Assembly: GCF_022808715.1 (NCBI RefSeq)
Contig: NZ_JAKZKX010000002.1
Location: 1-64,000 of the forward strand
Direction of reading: 5' to 3'
Length of the DNA stretch: 64,000 nt
Origin: Fundidesulfovibrio agrisoli
GTDB lineage: Bacteria > Desulfobacterota > Desulfovibrionia > Desulfovibrionales > Desulfovibrionaceae
Positions 1-7,375 of the stretch are shown here, in pieces. Numbering within the stretch: position 1 is the stretch's first letter; every line of letters begins with the position of its first letter. The notes beneath the pieces are model-generated. The model had not been told where the DNA came from. It worked only from the letters and a program-made list of their open reading frames with translations, and searched no databases. The translations under genes and the position numbers were made by a program.

Positions 1-193
1 GGCCGGGCGGAATCGATGGGCGGCCCTTGTCGGAATAGAAGGGGTTGCACAGCTTCTCGGCGAAGACGTCGAAGCCGGACTTACGTAGGATCAGCTGGAG
101 ACGGTCGTAAAAGGCGTGTCCGCGTGACCTGGGAATTTCATCCCAGGCCAAATACATCTTCCCTTGCTGGTCGCCCTGACGGCCAAGACCCAT
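1..193 (-). CDS. IS transposase, N-terminal part (cut by window edge)
   Basis: A reading frame without stops runs leftward from an ATG at 191-193 to the window edge. Its N-terminus starts MGLGRQGDQQGKMYLAWDE, followed by a segment ending in GHAFYDRLQ, then GFDVFAEKLCNPFY and GRPSIPPG. This is the N-terminal signature of IS5/IS1182-type DDE transposases with a DUF772 domain, in which a FYDRLQ helix and a GRPS.PPG loop precede the catalytic core. Only about 64 residues are inside the window, so integrity and the catalytic triad cannot be judged. The gene lies directly downstream of a prophage Mor-type activator in the same orientation and appears to have landed at its 3' end. The exact IS family name is from memory. 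Confidence 0.8.
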   Translation of the reverse strand, partial: MGLGRQGDQQGKMYLAWDEIPRSRGHAFYDRLQLILRKSGFDVFAEKLCNPFYSDKGRPSIPPG

Positions 194-639
194 CGCTTCA
201 CCTCCGCCCGCTCGATGGCCGGATTCTCGGTCACTTGGCAGTGTTTTTTCAACACGCAGTTAAGTATGTACCATACGCTTCTGTCCGTTAGCCTATACCG
301 CCTCGCCAGCTCGTTGACAACCTCCGCGCTGGAGCGCCCGGCGTTCGTCTCCCTCACGTAGGTGGCGTTGATGTCCGCGTCGCGCATCACCTGCAATTCC
401 TTGGCGCAGCGTGGCACGTAGAGGTTGGTGCCGCCGAAGCGTTCCACCAGGGCCTGCCCCGCCGTCTCACCCACCACGTCCGCGAGTACCTTGTAGCGCA
501 GCTCGCCGATGCTGGTCTTACGCATCGGGATGGGGAACGTAGTGCCGCCCAGCCGGTTGACCAGCTCGGAGGTGGCCTCCCTGCCGATAAGCTCCAGCAG
601 CTCCAGCACGACGCCCGGGAGGGTTGTTTGCGTGCTCAT
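91..639 (-). CDS. mor: Mor-type middle-operon activator of Mu-like prophage, 3' end altered by an IS
   Basis: Mor-family proteins activate the middle or late promoter of Mu-like phages through a C-terminal helix-turn-helix. Residues 1-130 fit the family: a helical dimerisation part, then the conserved GRSSAEVVNELARRY and LTDRSVWYIL helices. Mu Mor has about 129 residues; this frame has 182. The last ~50 residues overlap the leader and 5' part of the IS transposase in another frame and do not look phage-derived, so the natural C-terminus was probably replaced by IS insertion near position 240. The start ATG (637-639) overlaps the TGA of the upstream gemA gene, indicating translational coupling. 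Whether the altered protein still works is unknown. Confidence 0.75.
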   Translation of the reverse strand: MSTQTTLPGVVLELLELIGREATSELVNRLGGTTFPIPMRKTSIGELRYKVLADVVGETAGQALVERFGGTNLYVPRCAKELQVMRDADINATYVRETNAGRSSAEVVNELARRYRLTDRSVWYILNCVLKKHCQVTENPAIERAEVKRWVLAVRATSKGRCIWPGMKFPGHADTPFTTVSS

Positions 640-1049
640 GCCACCCTACCGTGACGCTGGGCATCGCGCACCAGCGCGGCGATCACGCCTTTCAGCTGCT
701 TGGGAGTGCAGAATTCCAGCGCGTCCACCTTGTGCATCCTGCGCGCGATGCCCTCCGCGTACTCCTCGGGGCGGCCCGCCTCGGCCAGCAGCGCCGTGAT
801 CTTGCCGCGCAGGGCCGCCGTGCCCCTGGAGGGCGCGGGGCGGGGCTTGCCGCCCTTGGGCTTCTCCTGCCAGCCCTTGCGGCGGAACTCGGCCACCACC
901 CGCACCAGCTCCGGCACGGTGCAGTCCTTGGCGCTTTCGTGGCCGGTTACGCGGTGCAGCAGTTCGCGGTACGTGTCGTCATCCAGGTTCAAGTCCTTGC
1001 GTGCTATGTGCACCTTGGCCAGCAGGCTCATTCTCGATTCGGGCCTCAT
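636..1049 (-). CDS. gemA: GemA-family (Mu gp16-like) regulatory protein
   Basis: This 137-residue protein matches the Mu gp16/GemA family (DUF1018): it opens with LLAKVHIARKDLNLDDDTYR, then a TGHESAKDCTVPELVRVV segment and a C-terminal helical part with FCTPKQLKGVIAALV. GemA of Mu affects host gene expression and DNA topology; its role in Desulfovibrio phages is not established. The ATG at 1047-1049 is preferred over an internal ATG at 1029-1031 because GAAGGAT lies about 8 bases upstream of it. The gene sits between the DUF3164 gene and mor, the usual Mu-like early order, and its TGA overlaps the mor start. Confidence 0.85.
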   Translation of the reverse strand: MRPESRMSLLAKVHIARKDLNLDDDTYRELLHRVTGHESAKDCTVPELVRVVAEFRRKGWQEKPKGGKPRPAPSRGTAALRGKITALLAEAGRPEEYAEGIARRMHKVDALEFCTPKQLKGVIAALVRDAQRHGRVA

Positions 1050-1139
1050 GTGGGCATCCTTCGTTCAGTGTGATTCGGCTGCTCGTCAGGCCGGGGCCGC
1101 CACGCCCCGGCGACCGCCCCTCAGGGCGGTTTCGCGGGA

Positions 1140-1757
1140 TCACAGCGCCACCAAGTCCAGGGCGATGGGCACGTACTTGCCGTCGTCGCGGCGCTCGTAC
1201 ACGCGCAGGTAGGTCTTTCTTCCAGCCACGCGCAGGCTGTCCGACACCGCCTGCATGGCCTGGAGCCAGCGCTGGTCGCTGATGTTCAGCCTCCGCAGGC
1301 CCAGGACGCGCCCGGTGTTGATCCGGCCCTCCCTGTCCACCTGGAAAGCGTCGCTGATGAGCGTTTTGAGCTCGTCGCGGCTGCCTTCGGTCCACTCGGT
1401 GATGCACTCGTCGATCAACGCCTTGGCCGCCTGGAGGCGCTCGTCGAACACCAGCGTCTCGCTCACCTGGCGCTGCACCTTGTAGCGGCCATCGTAGGTG
1501 ACGAGCGTCACGTTGCCTTTATCTCCGCCTACCTTGGCCCCGTACTGCTCGGCGGAGAGCTGGCAGAAGGCAGCCACATCGGCCATGGCGTCACCCAGGA
1601 AGGCAGCCATGGATGCTTGCAGGGCCTGCGCTTTGCTCACGATATCGAGCACGAGGTCATGCCTCGCCATGTCCACTTCCTTGACCATGCGCAGGGGGAT
1701 CAAGCGCCCCTGGGCGTCCTGCATGAATCCTTCGGGGATGTCGGGGTTGGTGGTCAT
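1140..1757 (-). CDS. DUF3164 family Mu-like prophage protein
   Basis: The 205-residue protein begins MTTNPDIPEGFMQDAQGRLI and continues with a long helical region, VTYDGRYKVQR near the middle and a C-terminal RLNISDQRWLQAMQAV segment. These are hallmarks of DUF3164 proteins found in the early region of nearly all Mu-like prophages; no biochemical function is established. A strong GGAGGAATT ribosome site precedes the ATG. The ATG directly follows the TAG stop of the upstream small gene with no gap and in the same frame, so the two genes are probably coupled. It is intact and of normal length. Confidence 0.85.
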   Translation of the reverse strand: MTTNPDIPEGFMQDAQGRLIPLRMVKEVDMARHDLVLDIVSKAQALQASMAAFLGDAMADVAAFCQLSAEQYGAKVGGDKGNVTLVTYDGRYKVQRQVSETLVFDERLQAAKALIDECITEWTEGSRDELKTLISDAFQVDREGRINTGRVLGLRRLNISDQRWLQAMQAVSDSLRVAGRKTYLRVYERRDDGKYVPIALDLVAL

Positions 1758-1916
1758 CTACAATTCCTCCTTGATGGTGCCCGCACGCTCCAGGCGCTTG
1801 GCCTCTTCGTCCAGGCGGTTGAAACAGCTCTCAATCTCCCTGCGGCACACGGCGGGAGCGGCCAGGATCAGGGCCACCAGCGCCAGCTGGACGGCGCGAA
1901 GCCGGAGCATGGTCAT
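1758..1916 (-). CDS. small membrane peptide of Mu-like early region
   Basis: I choose the ATG at 1914-1916, which has an excellent GGAGGT site 4 bases upstream and overlaps the TGA of the preceding gene as ATGA. The 52-residue product has one hydrophobic segment (about residues 6-20, RAVQLALVALILAAPAV) followed by a short charged helical tail (CRREIESCFNRLDEEAKRLE). It looks like a single-pass inner-membrane peptide or a signal-anchored small protein. I do not recognise a family. It ends in TAG, immediately followed by the ATG of the DUF3164 gene. Confidence 0.6.
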   Translation of the reverse strand: MTMLRLRAVQLALVALILAAPAVCRREIESCFNRLDEEAKRLERAGTIKEEL

Positions 1917-2236
1917 GCGGACCTCCGTTCGGTTTGGGGTTTGTGTGGGCAGTCCTGGCAGGCCCGCCAAAGGCGCAGGGCCACAGGGCTGGACGTGGGC
2001 ATGACGCCCGAGTTTTCGGCGCACTCCCCGGCGCTCACCGGGCGGCCCAGGTGCGGGCACTCAGTGCGCCCGAGCACCTCCAGCACGCGAGCGGCCAGCT
2101 TGTCCGTCTTGCCGGGGTACTTGCCGCCCAGGGCCAGGCTGATGGCCGGGCGGGAGTATCCCAGGCGGCGGGCAGCGGCGGAGCCGGAGGTTGCCTAGGC
2201 TTCCTCCCGCAGCAGATGGAGCCAGTCACGCGGCAT
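1913..2236 (-). pseudogene. small HTH protein of Mu-like early region, interrupted by in-frame TAG at codon 14
   Basis: The ATG at 2234-2236 lies 11 bases inside the end of the upstream winged-helix gene and opens the frame MPRDWLHLLREEA. Codon 14 (2195-2197) is TAG. The same frame then stays open for 93 codons, giving ARRLGYSRPAISLALGGKY and a cysteine-containing tail with ECPHLGRPVSAGEC and LRLWRACQDCPHK, and ends at a TGA overlapping the next start. The post-TAG part closely resembles small HTH proteins common in Mu-like prophages, whose N-terminus reads like the pre-TAG part. No ATG, GTG or TTG follows the TAG before the HTH, so the gene is probably inactivated by one nonsense change (perhaps CAG to TAG), or is read through. 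Confidence 0.65.
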
Positions 2237-2795
2237 GGCTGGCCTCCTTCCGGCGGGGGATGACGTAGGTCTTCCCGGTGTTGTGATCGCGCAGCACGCG
2301 GGTCTTCTTGTTCCAGGCCGGGGCCTGCTCGCCCGCGAGGTCGCGCTTGAGCCGCCAGCGGCGCTTGCCGTCGCTGCCCTGGCGCATGGGGGTCAGGTAG
2401 CCCGCCTCCTCCAGCGCCAGCAGGTAGGTGGCTAGGTTTCGTTCCGCATCAACCTCGGAGCCGTCGCAAAGCAGTCCCAGCAGGTCATCCAGGCCGGAGC
2501 CCTCCATGATCTGCATGGTGCGCCAGGCCCTGGCCCGCAGATTGTTGCCCTTGCGGGCCGTTGCGGCCCCGTCGCAAGGGCCGCTGGTGATCTGCCGCCC
2601 GGAAGCCAAAGCGGCCCGGCCCGCCTCGGTGAGCTGGTGGTTGCCCTCGGTGCTGGTCAGCAGCCCGCGCTGGCGTAGGCGGCGCAGGCATTCGTTGGCG
2701 CTGCGGGATGACGTGCCCAAGGTTGCGGCGATCTGACGGGTCAGGCGCGGCCCGTCCGCCAGGGCCGTCAGAATGGTGAGACCGTTCCAGGCCAT
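2226..2795 (-). CDS. winged-helix DNA-binding protein of Mu-like prophage
   Basis: The 189-residue protein has an N-terminal winged helix (about residues 5-65: LTRQIAATLGTSSRSANECLRRLRQRGLL) and a second wH-like segment around residues 95-150 (LATYLLALEEAGYLTPM), ending in a basic tail. Two-wH proteins of this kind sit downstream of the B gene in Mu-like prophages of Desulfovibrio-type hosts. Function is unknown but probably regulatory. Its ATG (2793-2795) directly follows the TAG of the Mu B-like gene, and its end overlaps the next gene by 11 bases, so the cluster is tightly coupled. Confidence 0.7.
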   Translation of the reverse strand: MAWNGLTILTALADGPRLTRQIAATLGTSSRSANECLRRLRQRGLLTSTEGNHQLTEAGRAALASGRQITSGPCDGAATARKGNNLRARAWRTMQIMEGSGLDDLLGLLCDGSEVDAERNLATYLLALEEAGYLTPMRQGSDGKRRWRLKRDLAGEQAPAWNKKTRVLRDHNTGKTYVIPRRKEASHAA

Positions 2796-3539
2796 CTAAC
2801 GCCCCCGCGCCTGCCGCACGGCCTTGGGGGTGCGGGTCTGCCAGTCGTAGGAGAGGGCCGCGCCGTCCAGGTCGGCCACGTCCAGGGAGTCCTGGCCGTT
2901 GATGGCCGCGATGCGCTCCACGGCGGCGATCACATTGAGCACTTCGCGCATCCTGCCGCCGGAGATGCGGTGCACCTCAGCCATCAGCGCGGGCGACATG
3001 GCCACCTCGGAGAGTTGCCCGCAGGCGTGCTCCACGTCGGGCAGGGTGGAGGCCCCGAACTCCACCACCTGGGCGATGCGGCTGGCGATCTGCTTGTGCC
3101 GGGCGATGGACTGCTGGATGCGCTCCATGCCGATCAACACGACGGTCACCTCGGCCCGGTCGGAGAGGTCGCGCACCTTCTCCAGGGCGGCGGCCCCGTT
3201 GTGGAGGGTGAATTCGGCCTCGTCGATCACGATGGGGGTCTGAGCTTCCACCACGCGCTCCAGCAGGCGGGAGAACAGCTGCTGCGCCGTGCCCGTGGGG
3301 TCCACCCTGAGCACCTTGGCCAGCTCCACCAGGAAGTATTTCGGGGTCCAGTCCACGTTGGCGCGCAGGAACACGGCCCTGGACTCGGCCGCCCAATGCC
3401 CCACGATGTGGCTCTTGCCGTAGCCCGGCGCGCCGTGCACGAGCATCATGCCCGCCTCGGCCGCGCCGCGCTGCTCCACGGCCTGGATGCCCGTCGTGAA
3501 ACGGCTATAATTTTCGGTCTTTACGAACTGCTTGCGCAT
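2796..3539 (-). CDS. Mu B-type AAA+ ATPase (transposition target immunity/activator)
   Basis: MuB-type ATPases bind target DNA, activate the transposase and provide target immunity. This 247-residue protein has Walker A HGAPGYGKSH at about residues 35-44 and Walker B PIVIDEAE at 102-109, followed by a sensor-like VVLIGMERIQ and a C-terminal helical region. The start MRKQFVKTEN is chosen because AGGAGAGTGAG precedes this ATG; the frame is open further upstream but that part is not protein-like. Mu B has 312 residues; shorter B proteins of the ExeA/TniQ-like AAA type are common in Mu-like prophages. The gene starts 11 bases after the transposase stop and ends in TAG abutting the next ATG. Confidence 0.88.
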   Translation of the reverse strand: MRKQFVKTENYSRFTTGIQAVEQRGAAEAGMMLVHGAPGYGKSHIVGHWAAESRAVFLRANVDWTPKYFLVELAKVLRVDPTGTAQQLFSRLLERVVEAQTPIVIDEAEFTLHNGAAALEKVRDLSDRAEVTVVLIGMERIQQSIARHKQIASRIAQVVEFGASTLPDVEHACGQLSEVAMSPALMAEVHRISGGRMREVLNVIAAVERIAAINGQDSLDVADLDGAALSYDWQTRTPKAVRQARGR

Positions 3540-3550
3540 CTCACTCTCCT

Positions 3551-5662
3551 TTAGTTGTGAACGGCCGGGGCATATCCAGGCCATGCAATGCGCCTGGACT
3601 CGAAGTAGGGGTGCAAGTCCGCGTAATCGTCGCTCCCGACGTAGCGCTCCACCCAGGCGTGGTCCGCGTCCGTCCACCTGTCGCGATGCTGCATCAGCCA
3701 GCTGTAGCGGTCCTGCATTGCGGTGAAGACGGGGCGCTTTTCCTGCTGCGCTTCCGCCTTGGCGGTCGCGGGCATGTCCAGCACCACGGCCTGGGGCAGT
3801 TCAGAGGCAACGGGCGTGGGCTGGGTGATGGAGTCAGCCAGGATGGTGTAGGTGGGCGGATGCTCGGGCAGCTGCAGGGTCGCGCCGGGGGCCACGCGCT
3901 CCACCTTCTCCAGCAGGCGGGCAATCCTGCCCTTGGCGCGGCGCTCGCGGGCCGCTTCGATCTGCGGCATGGGGAAGTAGTCCATGGCGTTGCCGTCAAG
4001 TTCGGCGGTACAAATCTTCTCCCCGCTAGTGGTCCAGCAGTAGACGCGGGAGGCATCCCACACGTCGTAGCGCACCTCCACGTAATCGCCGTGGAAGTCG
4101 TCCAGCTCCTGCGAGAAGTAGGTGCCGTTGAACAGCTGCACCATGCCGTTGCGCACCTTGCGGGGCGTACCCGGCATGAACAGCTCGCCCCGGAGGTACT
4201 CCGGCACCGCGACGGGCGTGAAGCCGCGTTCCAGGAAGCCGCGCCAAAGTTCGTCCGGGGTCATGTGGCGGCGCTTGCCGCTGGCGGCGTCCTCAATGCT
4301 GGGCAGCGCCCGGTGCGGCGTGGCGTTGTATTCGTCCACACGGGCCAGGATCGTGTTCTTGAACTCTTCAAATGTGGGCAGCAGGCGGGACTTGCCGAAG
4401 GCTTTCAGCTCCGCGCGGGTGATCTTGAACACCTTCTTGCCCGCGTCGCCGTCCATGTCGGCGTGCGTGCAGCTGGTCAGGCGCTTGGCCGCAGCCACGC
4501 AGATGCTCTGTACCGCGCGCTCCATCAGGCCCTTGCCCTGGGGGCGTCCGGGGATGGAGTTGCGCATTTCGATGTCCAGCCGGGCGAACATGCCGCTGGC
4601 CACGCTGGAAATCAGCGCGATTTTGTAGCCCGAGCCGTTGTCACAGTAGAACATGCACGGGATGCCGCCCCACAGGCAGGCCACCCGGATGGCGTCCAGC
4701 ACCGTGATGGCGCTTTCCGCCTCGCCGATGGCCAGGCCCACGCAGCGGCGCGTGGCCACGTCGATGACCAGGGTGACTTCTGGCTTCCAAGGCTGGCCGT
4801 GCAGGGGGTGCTGGATTTCGGCGTCGAAGGTGGTGCCGTCGGCGGTGTACACGTCCGTGGGCCACAGCTCGTCGGTGCGGCGCAGCTTGTAGGGCCGCAG
4901 GTGCAGCAGCGCGTTGCCCGTGACGCGCCCGGCTTCGCGCACAGGCATGGCCATCTTTTCCAGCCAGCGGCGCACCGCGAAAATTGAAGGCAGCTTGCCC
5001 GCGTATTCCTGCTCGAAGCGGCGGTAGGCGTCGGCAACGGTGGGTTTCTGGGGCTACTGCCAGATGGCCAGGAAGCCCGGAGCCCAGGCGGGCACGTGCA
5101 TGTCGCGCCCCTTGTGCTGGGGAGCCAGCCCCCGTTCGCCGTCGGCGGTGAACTTGGAGCACCACTCGTACAGGCGGCGGCGGGAGAGCCCCACCGGGCG
5201 GCTGGAGCCGTCGCCGTAGCGGTCATTTGCAACCGGGATCAGTTCGGCCAGCCTCGGGGCCAGGGTGCCTTCCGACGCGGCCTTGAGCAGGTTGCGGATG
5301 GCCCCTTCCTTGCCCACCACGGCGGAGGTGCGCTCGATCTCGCGCACAAAGGCCAGGCGGGCCAGAGCCGTTTCGCGCTGGTGTTCGGTCAACGTGGCCA
5401 AGGGCGAAGCCGGGGCGGCTGGAGCGGGGGCGGAAACGGCGGGCACGGCTGCCGGGGGCGCGTCCTGGCGCATCATGGCCGCCGCAATTGCCTCGCGGGT
5501 GGCCACGGGCATGGAGGCCACAAGCCACTCCTTGCCGCCGCCCCGGCCCTGGCGCGGGCGGGACTCCCAGCTCTCGCGCTTGGCGCGAGCATCAACCGCC
5601 TGACGGCTCACGCCAAGCACATCGGCCAGCTCAGACGCCGTATATGCGTCTTTGGCGACCAT
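3551..5662 (-). pseudogene. Mu A-type DDE transposase interrupted by in-frame TAG at codon 203
   Basis: One frame from the ATG at 5660-5662 to the TAA at 3551-3553 encodes a 703-codon Mu A-like transposase (Mu A has 663 residues), broken by a TAG at 5054-5056. Before the TAG lie the Mu-type N-terminal DNA-binding domain (TASELADVLGVSRQAVDARAK) and the internal HTH (GLSRRRLYEWCSKFTADG). After it, without frame shift, come PQKPTVADAYRRFEQEY and the RNase H-like core. Candidate catalytic residues are D275 (TADGTTF), D341 (CDNGSG) and E381 (GKGLMERAV), all present. The C-terminal part keeps the Mu-type beta-barrel and a tail that could contact B. An ordinary stop would leave a 202-residue DNA-binding fragment, so the phage should be transposition-defective unless the TAG is suppressed. 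Confidence 0.82.
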
Positions 5663-5898
5663 TAGGCGGCGTCCTTGCTCTTCAAGTCTTCCGGCAGGTC
5701 CAGAAACCTGGCCGGGCATCCGAGGTCGCGCAGGTATGCGAGTATCTTGCGGTTGTTGCGAATGCCGCGCACGGTTTCGCTCATGAGGTAGTTGCTTGCG
5801 CCCACCGCCCGTCCCACATCGGCCATGGTCAGGCCCTTGTCGGAAAGGAATTCGCGGATGCGCCAAGCCTGGCGGTTCTTTCCTGCACGCACTCTCAT
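5662..5898 (-). CDS. small HTH regulator in the Ner position of Mu-like prophage
   Basis: The 78-residue protein has a Cro-like helix-turn-helix (about residues 22-50: GLTMADVGRAVGASNYLMSE) followed by NRKILAYLRDLGCPARFL. By position, between the repressor control region and the transposase, it corresponds to Ner, the Mu early-transcription repressor, although its sequence is not close to Mu Ner. Its TAA overlaps the transposase ATG by one base, and its own ATG overlaps the TGA of the upstream gene. Assignment as a Ner analogue is an inference from position and size. Confidence 0.7.
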   Translation of the reverse strand: MRVRAGKNRQAWRIREFLSDKGLTMADVGRAVGASNYLMSETVRGIRNNRKILAYLRDLGCPARFLDLPEDLKSKDAA

Positions 5899-6335
5899 TT
5901 CAATCCCTCCAGAATTTCATCCTCAAGCCGCCGCTTCGCCTTGGCTTTCGCCTTGCTCTCAATGCAGGCCCGGCCGTAATCGCGCAGGCGGCGATCCTCA
6001 GGCGTCATTACTTCGAGGCCAAGAGGACGTAGCATCGCCCGTAACGGTTCCGAGTCCTTTGTCGCCATGCAGAGCGCTAGCACCGCCAGAATGGATGGCG
6101 GATGGTCGCGGTCTGATGGGGACAGCCATTTGTCCAGGGTGTCTTTGCTGATGAGCCTGCTGTTTCCAGCCGTGAGGCGGATGTTGGCGGCGCTGGCGAT
6201 GTCGTTGATGCTGTCGACGAACAGCTTACGACCCTCTTCGGTTCCACCCACCGCGCGGTTCATCGCGGCCCGGATGGCAGCGAGCGTTCCAGCGAGGGAA
6301 TTCGTGTCGTCTTCAAAGAGGTTCAGTTGCCGCAT
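5895..6335 (-). CDS. hypothetical first early gene of Mu-like prophage
   Basis: The 146-residue protein begins MRQLNLFEDDTNSLAGTLAA and contains a predicted HTH-like region around residues 50-90 (DIASAANIRLTAGNSRLISK, then LDKWLSPSDRDHPPSILAV). The C-terminus is rich in Lys, Ala and Glu. It resembles the first leftward protein of Mu-like prophages in Deltaproteobacteria, with a DNA-binding-like fold but no known function. It is the promoter-proximal gene of the early operon, starting 210 bases from the divergent repressor, and its stop overlaps the next ATG (ATGA). Confidence 0.65.
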   Translation of the reverse strand: MRQLNLFEDDTNSLAGTLAAIRAAMNRAVGGTEEGRKLFVDSINDIASAANIRLTAGNSRLISKDTLDKWLSPSDRDHPPSILAVLALCMATKDSEPLRAMLRPLGLEVMTPEDRRLRDYGRACIESKAKAKAKRRLEDEILEGLK

Positions 6336-6438
6336 GATCCACTGTCGCTAAAGTTCTGCGTCCAAACGGAGGTCGCCCGTGGACGTTGACCTGGGGCTAA
6401 CAGGCGGTTAGACATAACCAACAATGCCAAGTTGTTTA

Positions 6439-6451
6439 CAGCCAACGGCCT
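6439..6451. promoter_or_regulatory. candidate phage operator, degenerate copy
   Basis: CAGCCAACGGCCT fits the dyad TAGCC-N3-RGCTA seen elsewhere in this control region, with three differences in the arms. It lies about 8 bases from a perfect copy at 6459-6471, between the divergent repressor and early promoters. Assignment rests on similarity and spacing only. Confidence 0.3.
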
Positions 6452-6458
6452 CTTTTTA

Positions 6459-6471
6459 TAGCCGGTGGCTA
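6459..6471. promoter_or_regulatory. candidate phage repressor operator
   Basis: TAGCCGGTGGCTA is a perfect 5+5 dyad with a 3-base centre, located between the divergently transcribed repressor gene and the leftward early operon. The flanks extend similarity to the copy at 6525-6537. It is a good candidate binding site for the CI-type or Ner-like regulator. Confidence 0.5.
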
Positions 6472-6524
6472 TTGTCGTCAAGCCCTAAACATGATTGCAG
6501 GTTATTTTCCCTGTCCTGCGCCAA

Positions 6525-6537
6525 TAGCTACAGGCTA
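6525..6537. promoter_or_regulatory. candidate phage repressor operator, inverted copy
   Basis: Read on the minus strand this is TAGCCTGTAGCTA. Together with its flank (16 bases, 6522-6537) it matches the reverse complement of 6459-6474 at 14 positions. It ends 7 bases before the repressor GTG, so a protein bound here would block repressor expression. Confidence 0.5.
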
Positions 6538-6544
6538 AACACCC

Positions 6545-7375
6545 GTGGACACGAAGAAAACGCCCGACACTGCCGCCGATACCGACGTTGCTCCTTTGGG
6601 CGCGAGTTATCCTGCTGAACATGCAAGCAATGATGGTTGGTTTGAGCGTCTGAAGCTTGCGTGTAATGCGACTACAGACACGGCCTTGGGCATAGCCCTG
6701 GGCATTACTCAAGCGTCTGTAGCCAAAGCAAAAAAGAAGGGGCGGGTACCGTCGGACTGGATTATAGCCATTAGCTATAAGTACGGTGTTTCAGCTGACT
6801 GGCTGCTTTACGGAACGGGGCCTATGGTTGACCCGAATAGGGGAAGCCAAGAACCGGCTCGCGCCGGGGCGATGCGTGCGGGGGAGCCCCTCCAGAAAGT
6901 TGTTCCGATAAAGACTGCTTCAAAAGATGACGGATGCACCATTGAGCATGAGAATGGAGACATTCTCATGGTTCCGATGGTGGAAGCCAGGCTGTCTGCT
7001 GGTACGGGGAGTTTTGAAACCGGTGACCATGCGGAGCGATATTACGCGTTCCGACTCGACTTCTTGATCCGCAAGGGCGTCCCTTCGCAAATGGTCCTGA
7101 TGCGTGTTGCCGGGGACAGCATGGAGCCGGACATTAAAGACGGCGACGTGGTGTTGATCGACCAGAATCAGAAGACGCCAATCCCAGGCAAGCTCTACGC
7201 CGTGGGAGTGGAAGATATGGTGTATATCAAGGAAGTTAACGCCGAGCCCGGCAAGCTGGTGCTCAGCAGCTACAACAAGGCATATCCGGCGTTAGAAGTG
7301 GACGCCAGGGGCGACCTGGTTGACGGCATCCGCATCATCGGGCGCGCTGTCTGGGTTGGCCGTGAACTGAAATAG
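6545..7375 (+). CDS. CI-type prophage repressor with S24 self-cleaving peptidase domain
   Basis: This 276-residue protein is the likely lysogeny repressor. The N-terminal phage-CI-type HTH spans about residues 30-92 (LGIALGITQASVAKAKKKGRVP, ending in SADWLLYGTG). The C-terminal LexA/S24 domain spans about 135-270, with the nucleophile Ser192 in VAGDSMEPD, the base Lys229 in MVYIKEV and a possible Ala152-Gly153 cleavage bond. The start is GTG at 6545 with a weak ribosome site; a strong alternative was not found. It is transcribed away from the early operon, as in Mu. A third operator-like dyad lies inside its coding sequence. Presence of the Ser/Lys dyad suggests DNA-damage induction, unlike Mu c itself. 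Confidence 0.88.
   Translation: MDTKKTPDTAADTDVAPLGASYPAEHASNDGWFERLKLACNATTDTALGIALGITQASVAKAKKKGRVPSDWIIAISYKYGVSADWLLYGTGPMVDPNRGSQEPARAGAMRAGEPLQKVVPIKTASKDDGCTIEHENGDILMVPMVEARLSAGTGSFETGDHAERYYAFRLDFLIRKGVPSQMVLMRVAGDSMEPDIKDGDVVLIDQNQKTPIPGKLYAVGVEDMVYIKEVNAEPGKLVLSSYNKAYPALEVDARGDLVDGIRIIGRAVWVGRELK
6765..6777. promoter_or_regulatory. operator-like dyad inside the repressor gene
   Basis: TAGCCATTAGCTA matches the TAGCC-N3-RGCTA dyad of the upstream control region exactly in its arms and lies 220 bases into the repressor coding sequence, within a larger palindrome TATAGC-N5-GCTATA. It could be an auxiliary operator for looping or autoregulation, or coincidence. Confidence 0.35.

Noticed and set aside
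1758..5662. Genome- or phage-wide reassignment of TAG to a sense codon
   Set aside because: TAG is used as the apparent normal stop of the Mu B-like gene (2796) and the membrane peptide (1758) in the same operon, and of host genes such as the NosL-like, LOG-domain and DUF3426 genes. General recoding is therefore unlikely; only local suppression or nonsense mutation remains.
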